A stretch of DNA of 8,909 nucleotides from Pseudomonadota bacterium (GCA_009921385.1 RFXY01000030.1:1-8909); one strand, 5' to 3'. Positions 1 to 6,922 are shown, numbered from the stretch's first letter. Translations and numbers: made by a program. The notes: a model not told the origin generated them from the sequence alone.

Positions 1-150
1 CTTAGCCCAAAACAAGAAATTTCTTTGCATAGTTTTTTGATTTTTATGGTTTTATTTTTAATCGCCATATTTTATTATAATTGGCATATCAAAAGTAGGC
101 AATATATCAACCATCAACATTTAATTGAAGAATTAAAAAAAAATAAATGA
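1..150 (+). CDS. C-terminal end of an unrecognised single-pass membrane protein (partial)
   Basis: The frame is open from the left edge to the TGA at 148-150 and gives the last 49 residues of a protein whose start lies outside the window. Residues about 11-27 of the visible part (SFLIFMVLFLIAIFYYN) form one strongly hydrophobic segment. It is followed by a short charged tail rich in Lys, Gln, His and Asn, so the protein ends with a membrane anchor and a tail of about 20 residues, probably cytoplasmic by the positive-inside rule. The stop overlaps the start of the following AsmA-like gene in an ATGA, which suggests translational coupling and the same operon. Too little is visible to name a family. 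The open frame, the membrane segment and the overlap are what support it as a real gene end. Confidence 0.7.
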   Translation, partial: LSPKQEISLHSFLIFMVLFLIAIFYYNWHIKSRQYINHQHLIEELKKNK

Positions 151-3100
151 AATATCATCAAGTAATTTCGATAATAAAACAACAAATCAATAATCTTGTT
201 TCTAAACTCAAAACAAGTAATATTTTTAGCAAAAAAATACCACACCTAAAAATATTTATTGCCTTAGCAGTGCTGTTGCTTGTTGTTTTTTTGCTGTTTA
301 TTTCTTCTTTATTTTTTGATAACACTTACCTACAAAATAAAATCAGCACTCACACTTCAAAAATAATTAATGCCAATTTTGTTGTTAAAGGCGGTGTGAA
401 AGCACAAATTATCCCTACTCCAAAAATTATTTTATCAGATGTTTTTATCGAAAACTATCGCTATGCAGACAATATTTACAATTTATATGCCAAAAAAATC
501 ACTATTTCTTTTGGGGTTGACTATTTTTTTAGTAAACATAAAATCAAAAAAATCACCCTAGAAAATGCCCTATTAGAAAGCAATCATCATTCGCTTAGCA
601 TTGAAAACACCGAATTAAAAAAAATCAGCCAAGAATTTGTCAATATTGCCTTACCAACCGCCAATAAAAAGGCTTTCACTGCTAAATTGTTTAATATCGA
701 TAAAATTGATGCTGGTAATTTAAAACTTAACAATATCGAATTTATTGATATTCACTTTTTACAATATAACAAATTTGGAGTGCAACAAGATTTAGAAAAT
801 ATTAATTTTAATTTTCATCTTTCTCAAAAAAAAATCGAACTTTACGGCAATCTAAACAATAATAACACAACTTATAATCTCGATTTATTATTTTTGTTTA
901 ATCCTAAAAAAAATTCCTACCTCAAAATCAATTCCGATGCTTTTAATTTAGCGGTTGATGGTAATTTTCTCGAAAAAAACGATAATCAGCCTTTATTCAA
1001 TAAATTATTAGGCAAATTTCAAGGTAATTTAACCGCCGAAATAGTTAATTTTAAAAACTTTTATCAACTACTTTTTGGCAATCACGATATTTTGGCTCCT
1101 AACTTAAAAAATAATATCAAATCAATTAAACTAAACACCACACTCGAAAATGACGGCAGTGAAATTGTTGCCAAAAATATTAAAATAGATTCTTTATCTG
1201 CCTCTGGTAATGCCGAAATCAATATTGGCATCGATCAAAAAATCTCATTTCTAGATATCAAAATTAACTTAAACGATCTTGATCTTAACGAATTTTTATT
1301 ACCAAAAGAAGAAAGTGAAGAAAAAATCACCGAAGAAACCTTTAATAACCAAGCTCCGATCATTGGTTTAGAAGATAACGAAGATATTATTTTGTTAAGC
1401 GAAAACAAAAATATTATCAATCTAGAAAACAAAGAAAGTTTACTCAACAATTATATCAAAAAAAGCAATAAATTTGATATTATCACCGAAATTCAAGTAA
1501 AAAATATTAAATTTTACGAATCAACCATCAAAGATTTCGAGTTTTATAGCTTGGCTTCTAGTGGCAATGCTATTATTTCGCCTATCAAATTTAATATTGA
1601 CGATAACAATTTTTATATCGCAGGAATTGTTGATAACACAGAATCTTATCCTAAATTTATTGGCAAAATGAGTGGCAACGGCAGTTCAATCGATAAAGGT
1701 CTCAAAAATATTCAGTTAAATTTTCCAAATATCAACATTAACGATAACTTATCTTACAAATTTAACTCCGATGTTATTTTTACTCCAAGCTATAAAATAC
1801 TCAATCGGTTCTATCTTGTTTTAAACAATGGAGAATCCGAAATTTATAGCAATATCAAGGCAATAGGTTTCGATAAAAACAGAGTTTTTAAAGCTCAAAT
1901 CAATTTTTCCAAATTCGATCTTTCTAAATATATTTCTTTATCAAAAGACAATTCTTACTTTAATTTTGGCAAAATGTTTGATAAAACTTTGTGGCTCAAC
2001 AAAATTTCTGGCGATTACAACATCAAACTCAAATTCGATGAACTAATTTATCGCAACCAAAAATTCAACAACCAATCTTTTGATTTTTCATTTAAAAAAG
2101 GCTTTTTACAACTAAACAATTCTCAATTTAATAACGACGAAAACAATTTTAATGCCGAATTGGCCCTCAATTTAGCTAAAGACAAACCAACTATTGATCT
2201 AAAAATATCGGGCGAAAAAATGTCTATCAACAGCACCGCCAATAAAGATAATACAAAAAATCTTAACTACGATTTTGTTGATAATTTTTATAAACTAGCT
2301 TCATTAGAGGGTTTTAATGGGCAACTCAATATCAATCTTAATAATCTACAATTCTATCAAGATAAACTAAGCAATCTCAAGGCAACCGCCACTATGCAAG
2401 ACGGGCAAATTATTTTTACCAATCTCACCAGCAATTTACATCAAGGTAATTTTGAATTTAAAGGCGATATTAATATGAAATTAAACAAAATAATTTCAGG
2501 AACTTTTTCTTGCAAATCTTGCTATCTTGATTCTATCACTAAACACTATTTTCAAATCAACAATATTTCTGGCATCACAAATATCGAAGGAAACATCATT
2601 AGTGTTGCCAGCAAGAAACAAGAAGTTTTTCAAAATACCGCCCTACAAATTGCTATCAACAGCAACTCTCCACAAATTGCTGGTTATGGTTTAAGCGATC
2701 TTATCAACACCATGGTCAACAAAAAAAGCACCCTAAAAAATCCAGAACAAATCTTAGAAAATCAACAAGCCATCACCAAATATAAACAAGCTTCTGGCTT
2801 TATTTCTATTATCGATGGAAATACTGGTAATTTTTCTTTTAAATTACAAGAAACTGGGTTAAATTCGGTTTTTTCTGGCAAAATTAATACCAATAAAGGC
2901 ACTATTAATGGCTCGTTAAATAGCATTTTTCTCATCGATAACAATCAAAAAAATATGCCCATCAACATCATCACCAATATTGCTGGCAAAATCAATGATT
3001 TTAGCTATATCAGCAATCTAAATCAGGTTCGCCAATATCTTGGTCTTGAAAAAATTAGTAAAGAAATTTTAGAAACAAAATTTAATCAACAATTTACAGA

Positions 3101-3179
3101 AAAACAGCAACAACAAAACAGAATTGATATTTTAAATTCTACAGAAAAATCAGTTATTCTTGAAGAAACAAAACCTTAA
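147..3179 (+). CDS. AsmA-like inner-membrane/periplasmic protein
   Basis: A 1010-residue protein with the layout of the AsmA superfamily (AsmA, YhdP, TamB, YdbH and relatives). There is a basic N-terminal tail, one membrane helix at about 35-56, and then a very long periplasmic part of short alternating Asn/Ile/Leu/Phe-rich beta strands. The region just after the helix (about 57-145) follows the AsmA N-terminal pattern: a small helix, a segment around IIPTPKIILSDVFIEN, and a strand resembling ITLENALLES. About 720-950 resembles the C-terminal AsmA_2 region, with the recurring 'GxLNINLxNLxF' and 'GNFEFKGDINMKL' style. An acidic, probably disordered insert lies at about 386-440, and the last 30 residues are Gln-rich. 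Larger family members form hydrophobic grooves that help phospholipids cross the periplasm. That role is an inference here, supported by lptF and lptG in the same operon. The ATG at 147 overlaps the previous stop; no strong ribosome binding site is visible. The exact subfamily is uncertain. Confidence 0.82.
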   Translation: MKYHQVISIIKQQINNLVSKLKTSNIFSKKIPHLKIFIALAVLLLVVFLLFISSLFFDNTYLQNKISTHTSKIINANFVVKGGVKAQIIPTPKIILSDVFIENYRYADNIYNLYAKKITISFGVDYFFSKHKIKKITLENALLESNHHSLSIENTELKKISQEFVNIALPTANKKAFTAKLFNIDKIDAGNLKLNNIEFIDIHFLQYNKFGVQQDLENINFNFHLSQKKIELYGNLNNNNTTYNLDLLFLFNPKKNSYLKINSDAFNLAVDGNFLEKNDNQPLFNKLLGKFQGNLTAEIVNFKNFYQLLFGNHDILAPNLKNNIKSIKLNTTLENDGSEIVAKNIKIDSLSASGNAEINIGIDQKISFLDIKINLNDLDLNEFLLPKEESEEKITEETFNNQAPIIGLEDNEDIILLSENKNIINLENKESLLNNYIKKSNKFDIITEIQVKNIKFYESTIKDFEFYSLASSGNAIISPIKFNIDDNNFYIAGIVDNTESYPKFIGKMSGNGSSIDKGLKNIQLNFPNININDNLSYKFNSDVIFTPSYKILNRFYLVLNNGESEIYSNIKAIGFDKNRVFKAQINFSKFDLSKYISLSKDNSYFNFGKMFDKTLWLNKISGDYNIKLKFDELIYRNQKFNNQSFDFSFKKGFLQLNNSQFNNDENNFNAELALNLAKDKPTIDLKISGEKMSINSTANKDNTKNLNYDFVDNFYKLASLEGFNGQLNINLNNLQFYQDKLSNLKATATMQDGQIIFTNLTSNLHQGNFEFKGDINMKLNKIISGTFSCKSCYLDSITKHYFQINNISGITNIEGNIISVASKKQEVFQNTALQIAINSNSPQIAGYGLSDLINTMVNKKSTLKNPEQILENQQAITKYKQASGFISIIDGNTGNFSFKLQETGLNSVFSGKINTNKGTINGSLNSIFLIDNNQKNMPINIITNIAGKINDFSYISNLNQVRQYLGLEKISKEILETKFNQQFTEKQQQQNRIDILNSTEKSVILEETKP

Positions 3180-3183
3180 TTTT

Positions 3184-3972
3184 ATGAATAAAATCAACGA
3201 ATTGCTATCTAAAAAACAACAACAAGAAAAACTGGTTTGCCTTACCGCCTATACTTATTCGGTGGCAAAAATACTCGACAAACATTGCGATATTATTTTG
3301 GTTGGCGATTCTGTATCCATGACTATTTATGGGGCAAAAGACACTCTTGATGCAACTTTAGAGATGATGATAAACCACGGTAAAGCAGTGGTAAAAGCTT
3401 GCAAATCAGCTATGGTGGTGGTTGATTTGCCTTTTGGATCTTACGAAAATTCTAAAGAACAGGCCCTTATTTCGGCGAAAAAAGTTTTACAAGAAACTGG
3501 TTGCGATGCAATCAAACTAGAAACCAATCTTAGCACCATAGAAACTGTTGCATTTCTACATCAAAATAATCTACCAATAATGGCTCACATTGGTTTATTG
3601 CCACAACAAGTACGAAAAATAGGCAAATATCGCTACCACGGCAAAGAATTAAAAGAAGCTCAAGAAATCTATCAAACAGCCCTAAAATTAGAGCAAGCCG
3701 GGGCTTTTAGCATTGTTATTGAAGCTGTTCCAGCAATTTTAGCAGAAAACATCACAAAAGCACTTTCCATACCAACCATTGGCATTGGTGCTTCCATAAA
3801 TTGCGATGGGCAAATTTTAGTAATCGACGATTTACTTGGCCTTAACACCGAATTTACTCCACTTTTTGTCGAAAAATTTGCCGATTTATCATCCCAGATA
3901 GATATTGCGGTAAAAAATTTTTCTTCTGCGGTAAAAAATGGTAATTTTCCTAAGAAACATCATCAAATATGA
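3184..3972 (+). CDS. panB: 3-methyl-2-oxobutanoate hydroxymethyltransferase (ketopantoate hydroxymethyltransferase)
   Basis: Transfers a one-carbon unit from 5,10-methylenetetrahydrofolate to 3-methyl-2-oxobutanoate, giving ketopantoate, the first committed step to pantothenate and CoA; cytoplasmic. The 262-residue length matches the usual 260-265. The core motifs are in order: LTAYTYSVAKILD near the N-terminus; VGDS with the metal-binding Asp42; VVVDLPFGSY with Asp81; KLE with Glu113; AHIGLLPQ with His135; VIEAVP with the catalytic Glu180; and IPTIGIGAS followed by CDGQILV. ATG 3184 is preferred because it gives the standard N-terminus four bases after the AsmA-like stop. A TTG at 3160 in the same frame would add eight residues not expected in the family. 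Its stop overlaps the lptF start (ATGA). Several usually conserved glycines differ (see findings), but all the metal and catalytic residues are present, so it is probably active. Confidence 0.95.
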   Translation: MNKINELLSKKQQQEKLVCLTAYTYSVAKILDKHCDIILVGDSVSMTIYGAKDTLDATLEMMINHGKAVVKACKSAMVVVDLPFGSYENSKEQALISAKKVLQETGCDAIKLETNLSTIETVAFLHQNNLPIMAHIGLLPQQVRKIGKYRYHGKELKEAQEIYQTALKLEQAGAFSIVIEAVPAILAENITKALSIPTIGIGASINCDGQILVIDDLLGLNTEFTPLFVEKFADLSSQIDIAVKNFSSAVKNGNFPKKHHQI

Positions 3973-5048
3973 TTTATCAAAAATATCTTCTGAGACAAAA
4001 TTTACAATATTTTTTGCTGATTCTAACAATTTTAATTTGTTTAGTTTGGTTTAGCAAAGCCGTTTCTTTTCTTAATTTAATCACCGAAAACGGCATTTCT
4101 ATAAAACAATTTTTACAATTATTTATTTTAATTGTTCCTTGGATTTTATCATATATTTTGCCATTTTCTTTGCTAGTTGCCAATATCTTAACAATCAATA
4201 CCCTACAACAAAACTCCGAGATTACCGTTTTAAAATCTTGTTCGGTTTCTAATTTTAATTTAGCAAAACCAATTATTTTATTGGGTCTTTTTATTTCTTT
4301 AATTTCTTATAGCATCGCTTTTTATTTTATGCCCTATACCAACAGGCAACTAAAATTATTTAGAAACAATTTAAAAGAAAACTACAACAATATTTCTTTA
4401 CAATCTGGAGTTTTTGAACATATCAAAAATACCACAATTTATGTAAAAAAACGAGAAAAAGATAACTTATTTGGGCTATTTATCTACGATCAAAGCAAAG
4501 CAAATTATGCACTCACCATCACTGCGCAAGATGCCAAAATCAATGCTGAAGACAACTCTTTAAGCCTCATTTTAAACAACGGCACATTGCAAAAATTCAA
4601 TTATAATAACGAAAAAACAGAAGTTTTATATTTTCAACAATATTTATTCAATTTAAATGAAGAAGAAGATGCTAAAGAAAATACCATAACTTTAAAGCCA
4701 AACGAAAGATATTTTCACGAACTTTTATATCCAGAATATAATTTATCTCAAGAATATCTCGACAAACTCAATGCCGAAGTGCATCAAAGGCTTATTTTTC
4801 CGATTACTCCTTTCATTTTTAGCCTAGTATCTGCTGTTTTTTTGCTAAAAAATTATTCTATAAGAAGTAAAAATACTAAACAAACCCTCTACACCATAAT
4901 TTTTTCTCTGGTTTTTTTCTTAATAAATCTTACCATCAAATCAATTGCACAAAACAACACTAATTATATTTCTATCAATTATTTAAATTGCTTTATATTT
5001 CTTATCATTCCAATTTTTATTTTATCTAATGGCAAAAAACATCATTAA
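3969..5048 (+). CDS. lptF: LPS export ABC transporter permease LptF (YjgP/YjgQ family)
   Basis: One of two permease subunits of the LptB2FGC complex that extracts lipopolysaccharide from the inner membrane and pushes it on to the LptA bridge. The 359 residues show the family plan: three N-terminal membrane helices (about 12-34, 48-73, 99-121), a periplasmic beta-jellyroll (about 130-265, containing 'LQSGVFEHIKNTTIYV' and 'TITAQDAKI'), and three C-terminal helices (about 274-293, 305-327, 334-353). Two family signatures are clear. One is NSEITVLKSCSVS, after helix 2, the coupling helix that contacts the LptB ATPase. The other is LNAEVHQRLIFPITPF, before helix 4, typical of LptF rather than LptG. 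It starts inside the panB stop codon and overlaps lptG by 20 bases. lptB, lptC and lptA are not in the window. Confidence 0.93.
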   Translation: MIYQKYLLRQNLQYFLLILTILICLVWFSKAVSFLNLITENGISIKQFLQLFILIVPWILSYILPFSLLVANILTINTLQQNSEITVLKSCSVSNFNLAKPIILLGLFISLISYSIAFYFMPYTNRQLKLFRNNLKENYNNISLQSGVFEHIKNTTIYVKKREKDNLFGLFIYDQSKANYALTITAQDAKINAEDNSLSLILNNGTLQKFNYNNEKTEVLYFQQYLFNLNEEEDAKENTITLKPNERYFHELLYPEYNLSQEYLDKLNAEVHQRLIFPITPFIFSLVSAVFLLKNYSIRSKNTKQTLYTIIFSLVFFLINLTIKSIAQNNTNYISINYLNCFIFLIIPIFILSNGKKHH

Positions 5049-6141
5049 ACACTATTTAGCACAAAAGTTTTTATGGCATTTTTTTAAAGTGTTTTTGGCT
5101 TTTTCAACCTTATTTTTTCTGATAAATTTACTTGAAAATATCAACAAAAACGACAATAATCACCTAAGTAATTATTTAATTTTACTTTTCTCGTTCTTGC
5201 CAATTTTAGGGCAAATATCTACTCTCATTTCTTCTTTGGTTTTAATTGCTTGCATTACCACATTTTATACTTTAGCAAAAAATAGCGAAATCACTATTAT
5301 AGGCAACAGCGGTTATTCTTTATGGCAAATTTGTCAATCAGTTTTAATTACCGCTTTTTTATTAGGTATTTTTTGGATTACTTTTGGACAATATGCAATA
5401 GAAAAAGCCAATAATTTTGCTTTAAAACTAGAAAAACAACATAGTCAAGTACAGCAATTAGATTTTACTTATGGCTCAAATATTTTATGGCTAAAGCAAA
5501 ACTATCTCAAAGAAAAAAATCACACCATCATTATTGGTTTGGGCAAATATAACAAGGCAAACAATGTTTTTGCCGATGTTGGTTTATGGTTTTTTGATGA
5601 ACAGCAAAATTTTTATCAAAAAATTAATTGCCGATACACTAAAATACAAGGAAAATGGCTATATTTAAGCAACTGCATCGTTAATAATGCAACAGAATTT
5701 AATCAAAAAATAGAGCAACTAAAAATTGCCACCAACCTCAATAATAATCTATTACAACAACAAATCGTTTCTAATTTCGCAAAATTGCAATTTTTTTCTT
5801 TATTTACTTTGCCAAAAACCATTAAAAACATCAAAGCGGTTGGCTTGGATGCCAGAAAGTTTGTGGTGCATTTTTATGGCACTTTAGCTTTGCCTTTTAA
5901 TTTTTTAGCTATGGTGTTAATTTCTGCTTACTTTGGCATTAATCATATCAGAAATCGCCAAGTAATTTTAAAAATATTTTTAGGAATTTTATTTGGATTA
6001 TTTATTTATATCATCGACAATATAGCCAAATCACTGGGTTCGGCTAACTTAATTTCGGTTTTTTCTGCTACTTGGCTCATTAATTTAATTTTTATCGCCT
6101 TAGGAATTTTATTGCTTTATCGCAAAGAAAAACTGAGTTAA
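5029..6141 (+). CDS. lptG: LPS export ABC transporter permease LptG (YjgP/YjgQ family)
   Basis: Partner of LptF in the LptB2FGC lipopolysaccharide extractor in the inner membrane. The 370 residues repeat the same architecture: helices at about 15-36, 48-80 and 99-121, a periplasmic jellyroll at about 125-265, and C-terminal helices at about 280-302, 312-330 and 342-364. Family marks are TLAKNSEITIIGNSGYS (the coupling-helix motif after helix 2), NILWLKQ at the start of the jellyroll (the LptG form of 'xxWLxQ'), and a C-terminus ending in a hydrophobic stretch and LLLYRKE. The start lies 20 bases inside lptF with no visible Shine-Dalgarno sequence, so translation probably depends on lptF being translated, which would keep the two subunits near 1:1. 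It is the last gene of the plus-strand operon; the next genes converge on it. Confidence 0.93.
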   Translation: MAKNIIKHYLAQKFLWHFFKVFLAFSTLFFLINLLENINKNDNNHLSNYLILLFSFLPILGQISTLISSLVLIACITTFYTLAKNSEITIIGNSGYSLWQICQSVLITAFLLGIFWITFGQYAIEKANNFALKLEKQHSQVQQLDFTYGSNILWLKQNYLKEKNHTIIIGLGKYNKANNVFADVGLWFFDEQQNFYQKINCRYTKIQGKWLYLSNCIVNNATEFNQKIEQLKIATNLNNNLLQQQIVSNFAKLQFFSLFTLPKTIKNIKAVGLDARKFVVHFYGTLALPFNFLAMVLISAYFGINHIRNRQVILKIFLGILFGLFIYIIDNIAKSLGSANLISVFSATWLINLIFIALGILLLYRKEKLS

Positions 6142-6184
6142 GGAAAGAAATAATAACATTTACATAAATAAATACCGCATTTGA

Positions 6185-6343
6185 TCTAAATTCCTCATTC
6201 CGTGGAAGGGGTGGATTTTTTTGCGATAGCAAAAAAAGACCAAGGTGGTGTTGGGAGACGATCGCAGATGTTAATTTGAAAAGATCTTACCATATGAACT
6301 TGCCGACACTACCCCAGCACTTCGTTAGCGCGGGGAATTTAGA
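6185..6343. repeat. MITE-like/intergenic repeat element with perfect 10-base terminal inverted repeats
   Basis: The element begins TCTAAATTCC (6185-6194) and ends with the exact reverse complement GGAATTTAGA (6334-6343). Inside are three further pairings: a left hairpin with 9-base arms (TTTTTTTGC 6216-6224, loop GATA, GCAAAAAAA 6229-6237); a central stem of 11 pairs between GGTGGTGTTGG (6244-6254) and CCGACACTACC (6303-6313), including two G-T pairs; and a right hairpin based on CCCC (6312-6315) and GGGG (6332-6335). A small hairpin with TTCC/GGAA arms also sits at 6198-6207. Some arms share a few bases, so not all form at once. There is no coding capacity and no clear target-site duplication. 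The size and terminal repeats fit a non-autonomous miniature element or a structured dispersed intergenic repeat. The family is not identified; from memory the GGAAGGGGTGG...GGTGGT theme resembles dispersed intergenic repeats of other bacteria, which I cannot verify. Confidence 0.65.
6216..6237. other. Perfect 9-bp hairpin TTTTTTTGC-GATA-GCAAAAAAA
   Basis: Perfect inverted repeat with a four-base loop inside the 6185-6343 element. Only two of the nine pairs are G-C, so as an RNA stem it is weak; on either strand it leaves A/T runs. It could act as a weak bidirectional terminator between the convergent units, or simply be the tip of one arm of the element. The apex GC-GATA-GC is the same sequence as the apex of the tandem repeats downstream read on the other strand. 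Confidence 0.55.
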
Positions 6344-6359
6344 ACGAAATATTATATTC

Positions 6360-6473
6360 AGTCGTGCTATCGCAACGATACGAAATAACTAGTCGTGCTA
6401 TCGCAACGATACGAAATAACTAGTCGTGCTATCGCAACGACACGAAATAACTAGTCGTGCTATCGCAACGACA
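6360..6473. repeat. 31-base tandem repeat, about 3.7 copies, each with a hairpin
   Basis: Copies lie at 6360-6390, 6391-6421, 6422-6452 and a partial 6453-6473. The first 20 bases of the unit are AGTCGTGCTATCGCAACGAT, followed by ACGAAATAACT. The copies are identical except unit base 20: T in copies 1-2 and C in copies 3-4. Within each unit GTCGT and ACGAC (or ACGAT) flank GC-TATC-GC, giving a 7-pair hairpin with one bulged base. In the T copies the closing pair becomes G-T on the plus strand (A-C mismatched on the minus), so the plus-strand RNA fold is kept. A leftover ACGAAATA at 6344-6351, right after the inverted-repeat element, looks like the tail of a further, truncated unit. There are no spacers, so this is not a CRISPR array. 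No function is known to me. Confidence 0.9.
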
Positions 6474-6550
6474 GGTTTTTAACCAAAAAGACGAAGTTAG
6501 AATGTGAAAAACCATATTTAAAAATTATGCCGATATGCACTTTTATAAAA

Positions 6551-6625
6551 TGGAGCGGGTGAAGGGACTCGAACCCTCGACACCAACCTTGGCAAGGTTG
6601 TACTCTACCACTGAGCTACACCCGC
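6551..6625 (-). tRNA. tRNA-Gly (anticodon GCC)
   Basis: Read on the minus strand the gene begins GCGGGTGTAGCTCAGTGGTA and ends CACCCGC-T-CCA. The acceptor arms GCGGGTG and CACCCGC pair fully. The D-loop has the AGTGGTA form of glycine tRNAs. The anticodon stem CAACC/GGTTG encloses TTGCCAA, with GCC at plus-strand 6591-6593. The T arm GAGGG-TTCGAAC-CCTTC has one G-U pair. The CCA end is encoded (6551-6553). It lies 26 bases downstream of tRNA-Asp, so the two are probably co-transcribed and separated by processing. Confidence 0.97.
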
Positions 6626-6651
6626 AAAAAAAAGGAATGATAAAACAAAAA

Positions 6652-6728
6652 TGGCGGGAGTGACGGGACTTGAACCCGCGACCTCTTGCGTGACAGGCAA
6701 GCGCTCTAACCAACTGAGCTACACCCCC
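6652..6728 (-). tRNA. tRNA-Asp (anticodon GTC)
   Basis: On the minus strand it begins GGGGGTGTAGCTCAGTTGGT and ends CACTCCC-G-CCA, 77 bases with an encoded CCA (6652-6654). The acceptor stem pairs fully with one G-U. The anticodon stem CTTGC/GCAAG encloses CTGTCAC, with GTC at plus-strand 6692-6694. The T arm is CGCGGGTTCAAGTCCCG-like and standard. It is the middle gene of the Val-Asp-Gly group, 92 bases after tRNA-Val and 26 bases before tRNA-Gly. The upstream gap is AT-rich and shows no convincing promoter of its own. Confidence 0.97.
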
Positions 6729-6820
6729 AAACAAAAACAATGTTTTTTAATGTAGATTTTTAAGCAAATTTTTTAAAATTTTACCTAAAAAATTTCACTT
6801 ATATTTTTTTAATTGCAATA

Positions 6821-6896
6821 TGGTGGGTGATGACAGGCTCGAACTGCCGACCCTCTCCTTGTAAGGGAGATGCTCTACCAACTGAGCTAATCACCC
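6821..6896 (-). tRNA. tRNA-Val (anticodon TAC)
   Basis: On the minus strand it begins GGGTGATTAGCTCAGTTGGT and ends ATCACCC-A-CCA, 76 bases with an encoded CCA (6821-6823). The acceptor arms GGGTGAT and ATCACCC pair fully. The anticodon stem TCTCC/GGAGA encloses CTTACAA, with TAC at plus-strand 6861-6863. The T arm is GGCAG-TTCGAGC-CTGTC, with a G-U pair and a less common G at the sixth base of the loop. It is the first of the three tRNA genes, with a likely -10 box about 27 bases upstream. Confidence 0.97.
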
Positions 6897-6922
6897 ATAA
6901 ATAAAAAATAAAAAGTAGCAAA

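Larger units (their letters stand above)
6142..6550. other. 409-base gene-free region between convergent transcription units
   Basis: This gap separates the 3' end of lptG from the 3' end of tRNA-Gly. I see no credible coding region. From left to right it holds about 43 bases of plain AT-rich DNA, a 159-base inverted-repeat element (6185-6343), a 16-base join, a 31-base tandem repeat array (6360-6473), and about 77 AT-rich bases with nothing recognisable except a small GGTT/AACC hairpin at 6474-6484. The middle portion is clearly richer in G+C than the flanking genes, and it is the only part of the window with that composition apart from the tRNAs. No classical GC-rich terminator with a U tract is visible after lptG or after tRNA-Gly, so the hairpins here may serve that purpose in both directions; that is inference. 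Confidence 0.8.

Noticed and set aside
1235..1450. Minus-strand open frame inside the AsmA-like gene
   Set aside because: Ser/Leu-rich complement of the acidic insert; no support. The same applies to the minus-strand frames at 2762-2944 and 3977-4198.
3160..3183. Longer panB starting at TTG 3160
   Set aside because: It would overlap the AsmA-like gene and add eight residues not expected in the family; ATG 3184 gives the standard N-terminus and length.
6360..6473. CRISPR array
   Set aside because: The repeats follow each other without unique spacers, there are under four copies, and there are no cas genes nearby. It is a plain tandem repeat.
6543..6740. Minus-strand 65-codon open frame
   Set aside because: It runs through tRNA-Gly and tRNA-Asp; the apparent protein is translated tRNA sequence.
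6551..6896. tRNA genes as an integration site of a genomic island
   Set aside because: No integrase, no direct repeat of a tRNA 3' end and no foreign gene content is visible in the window.
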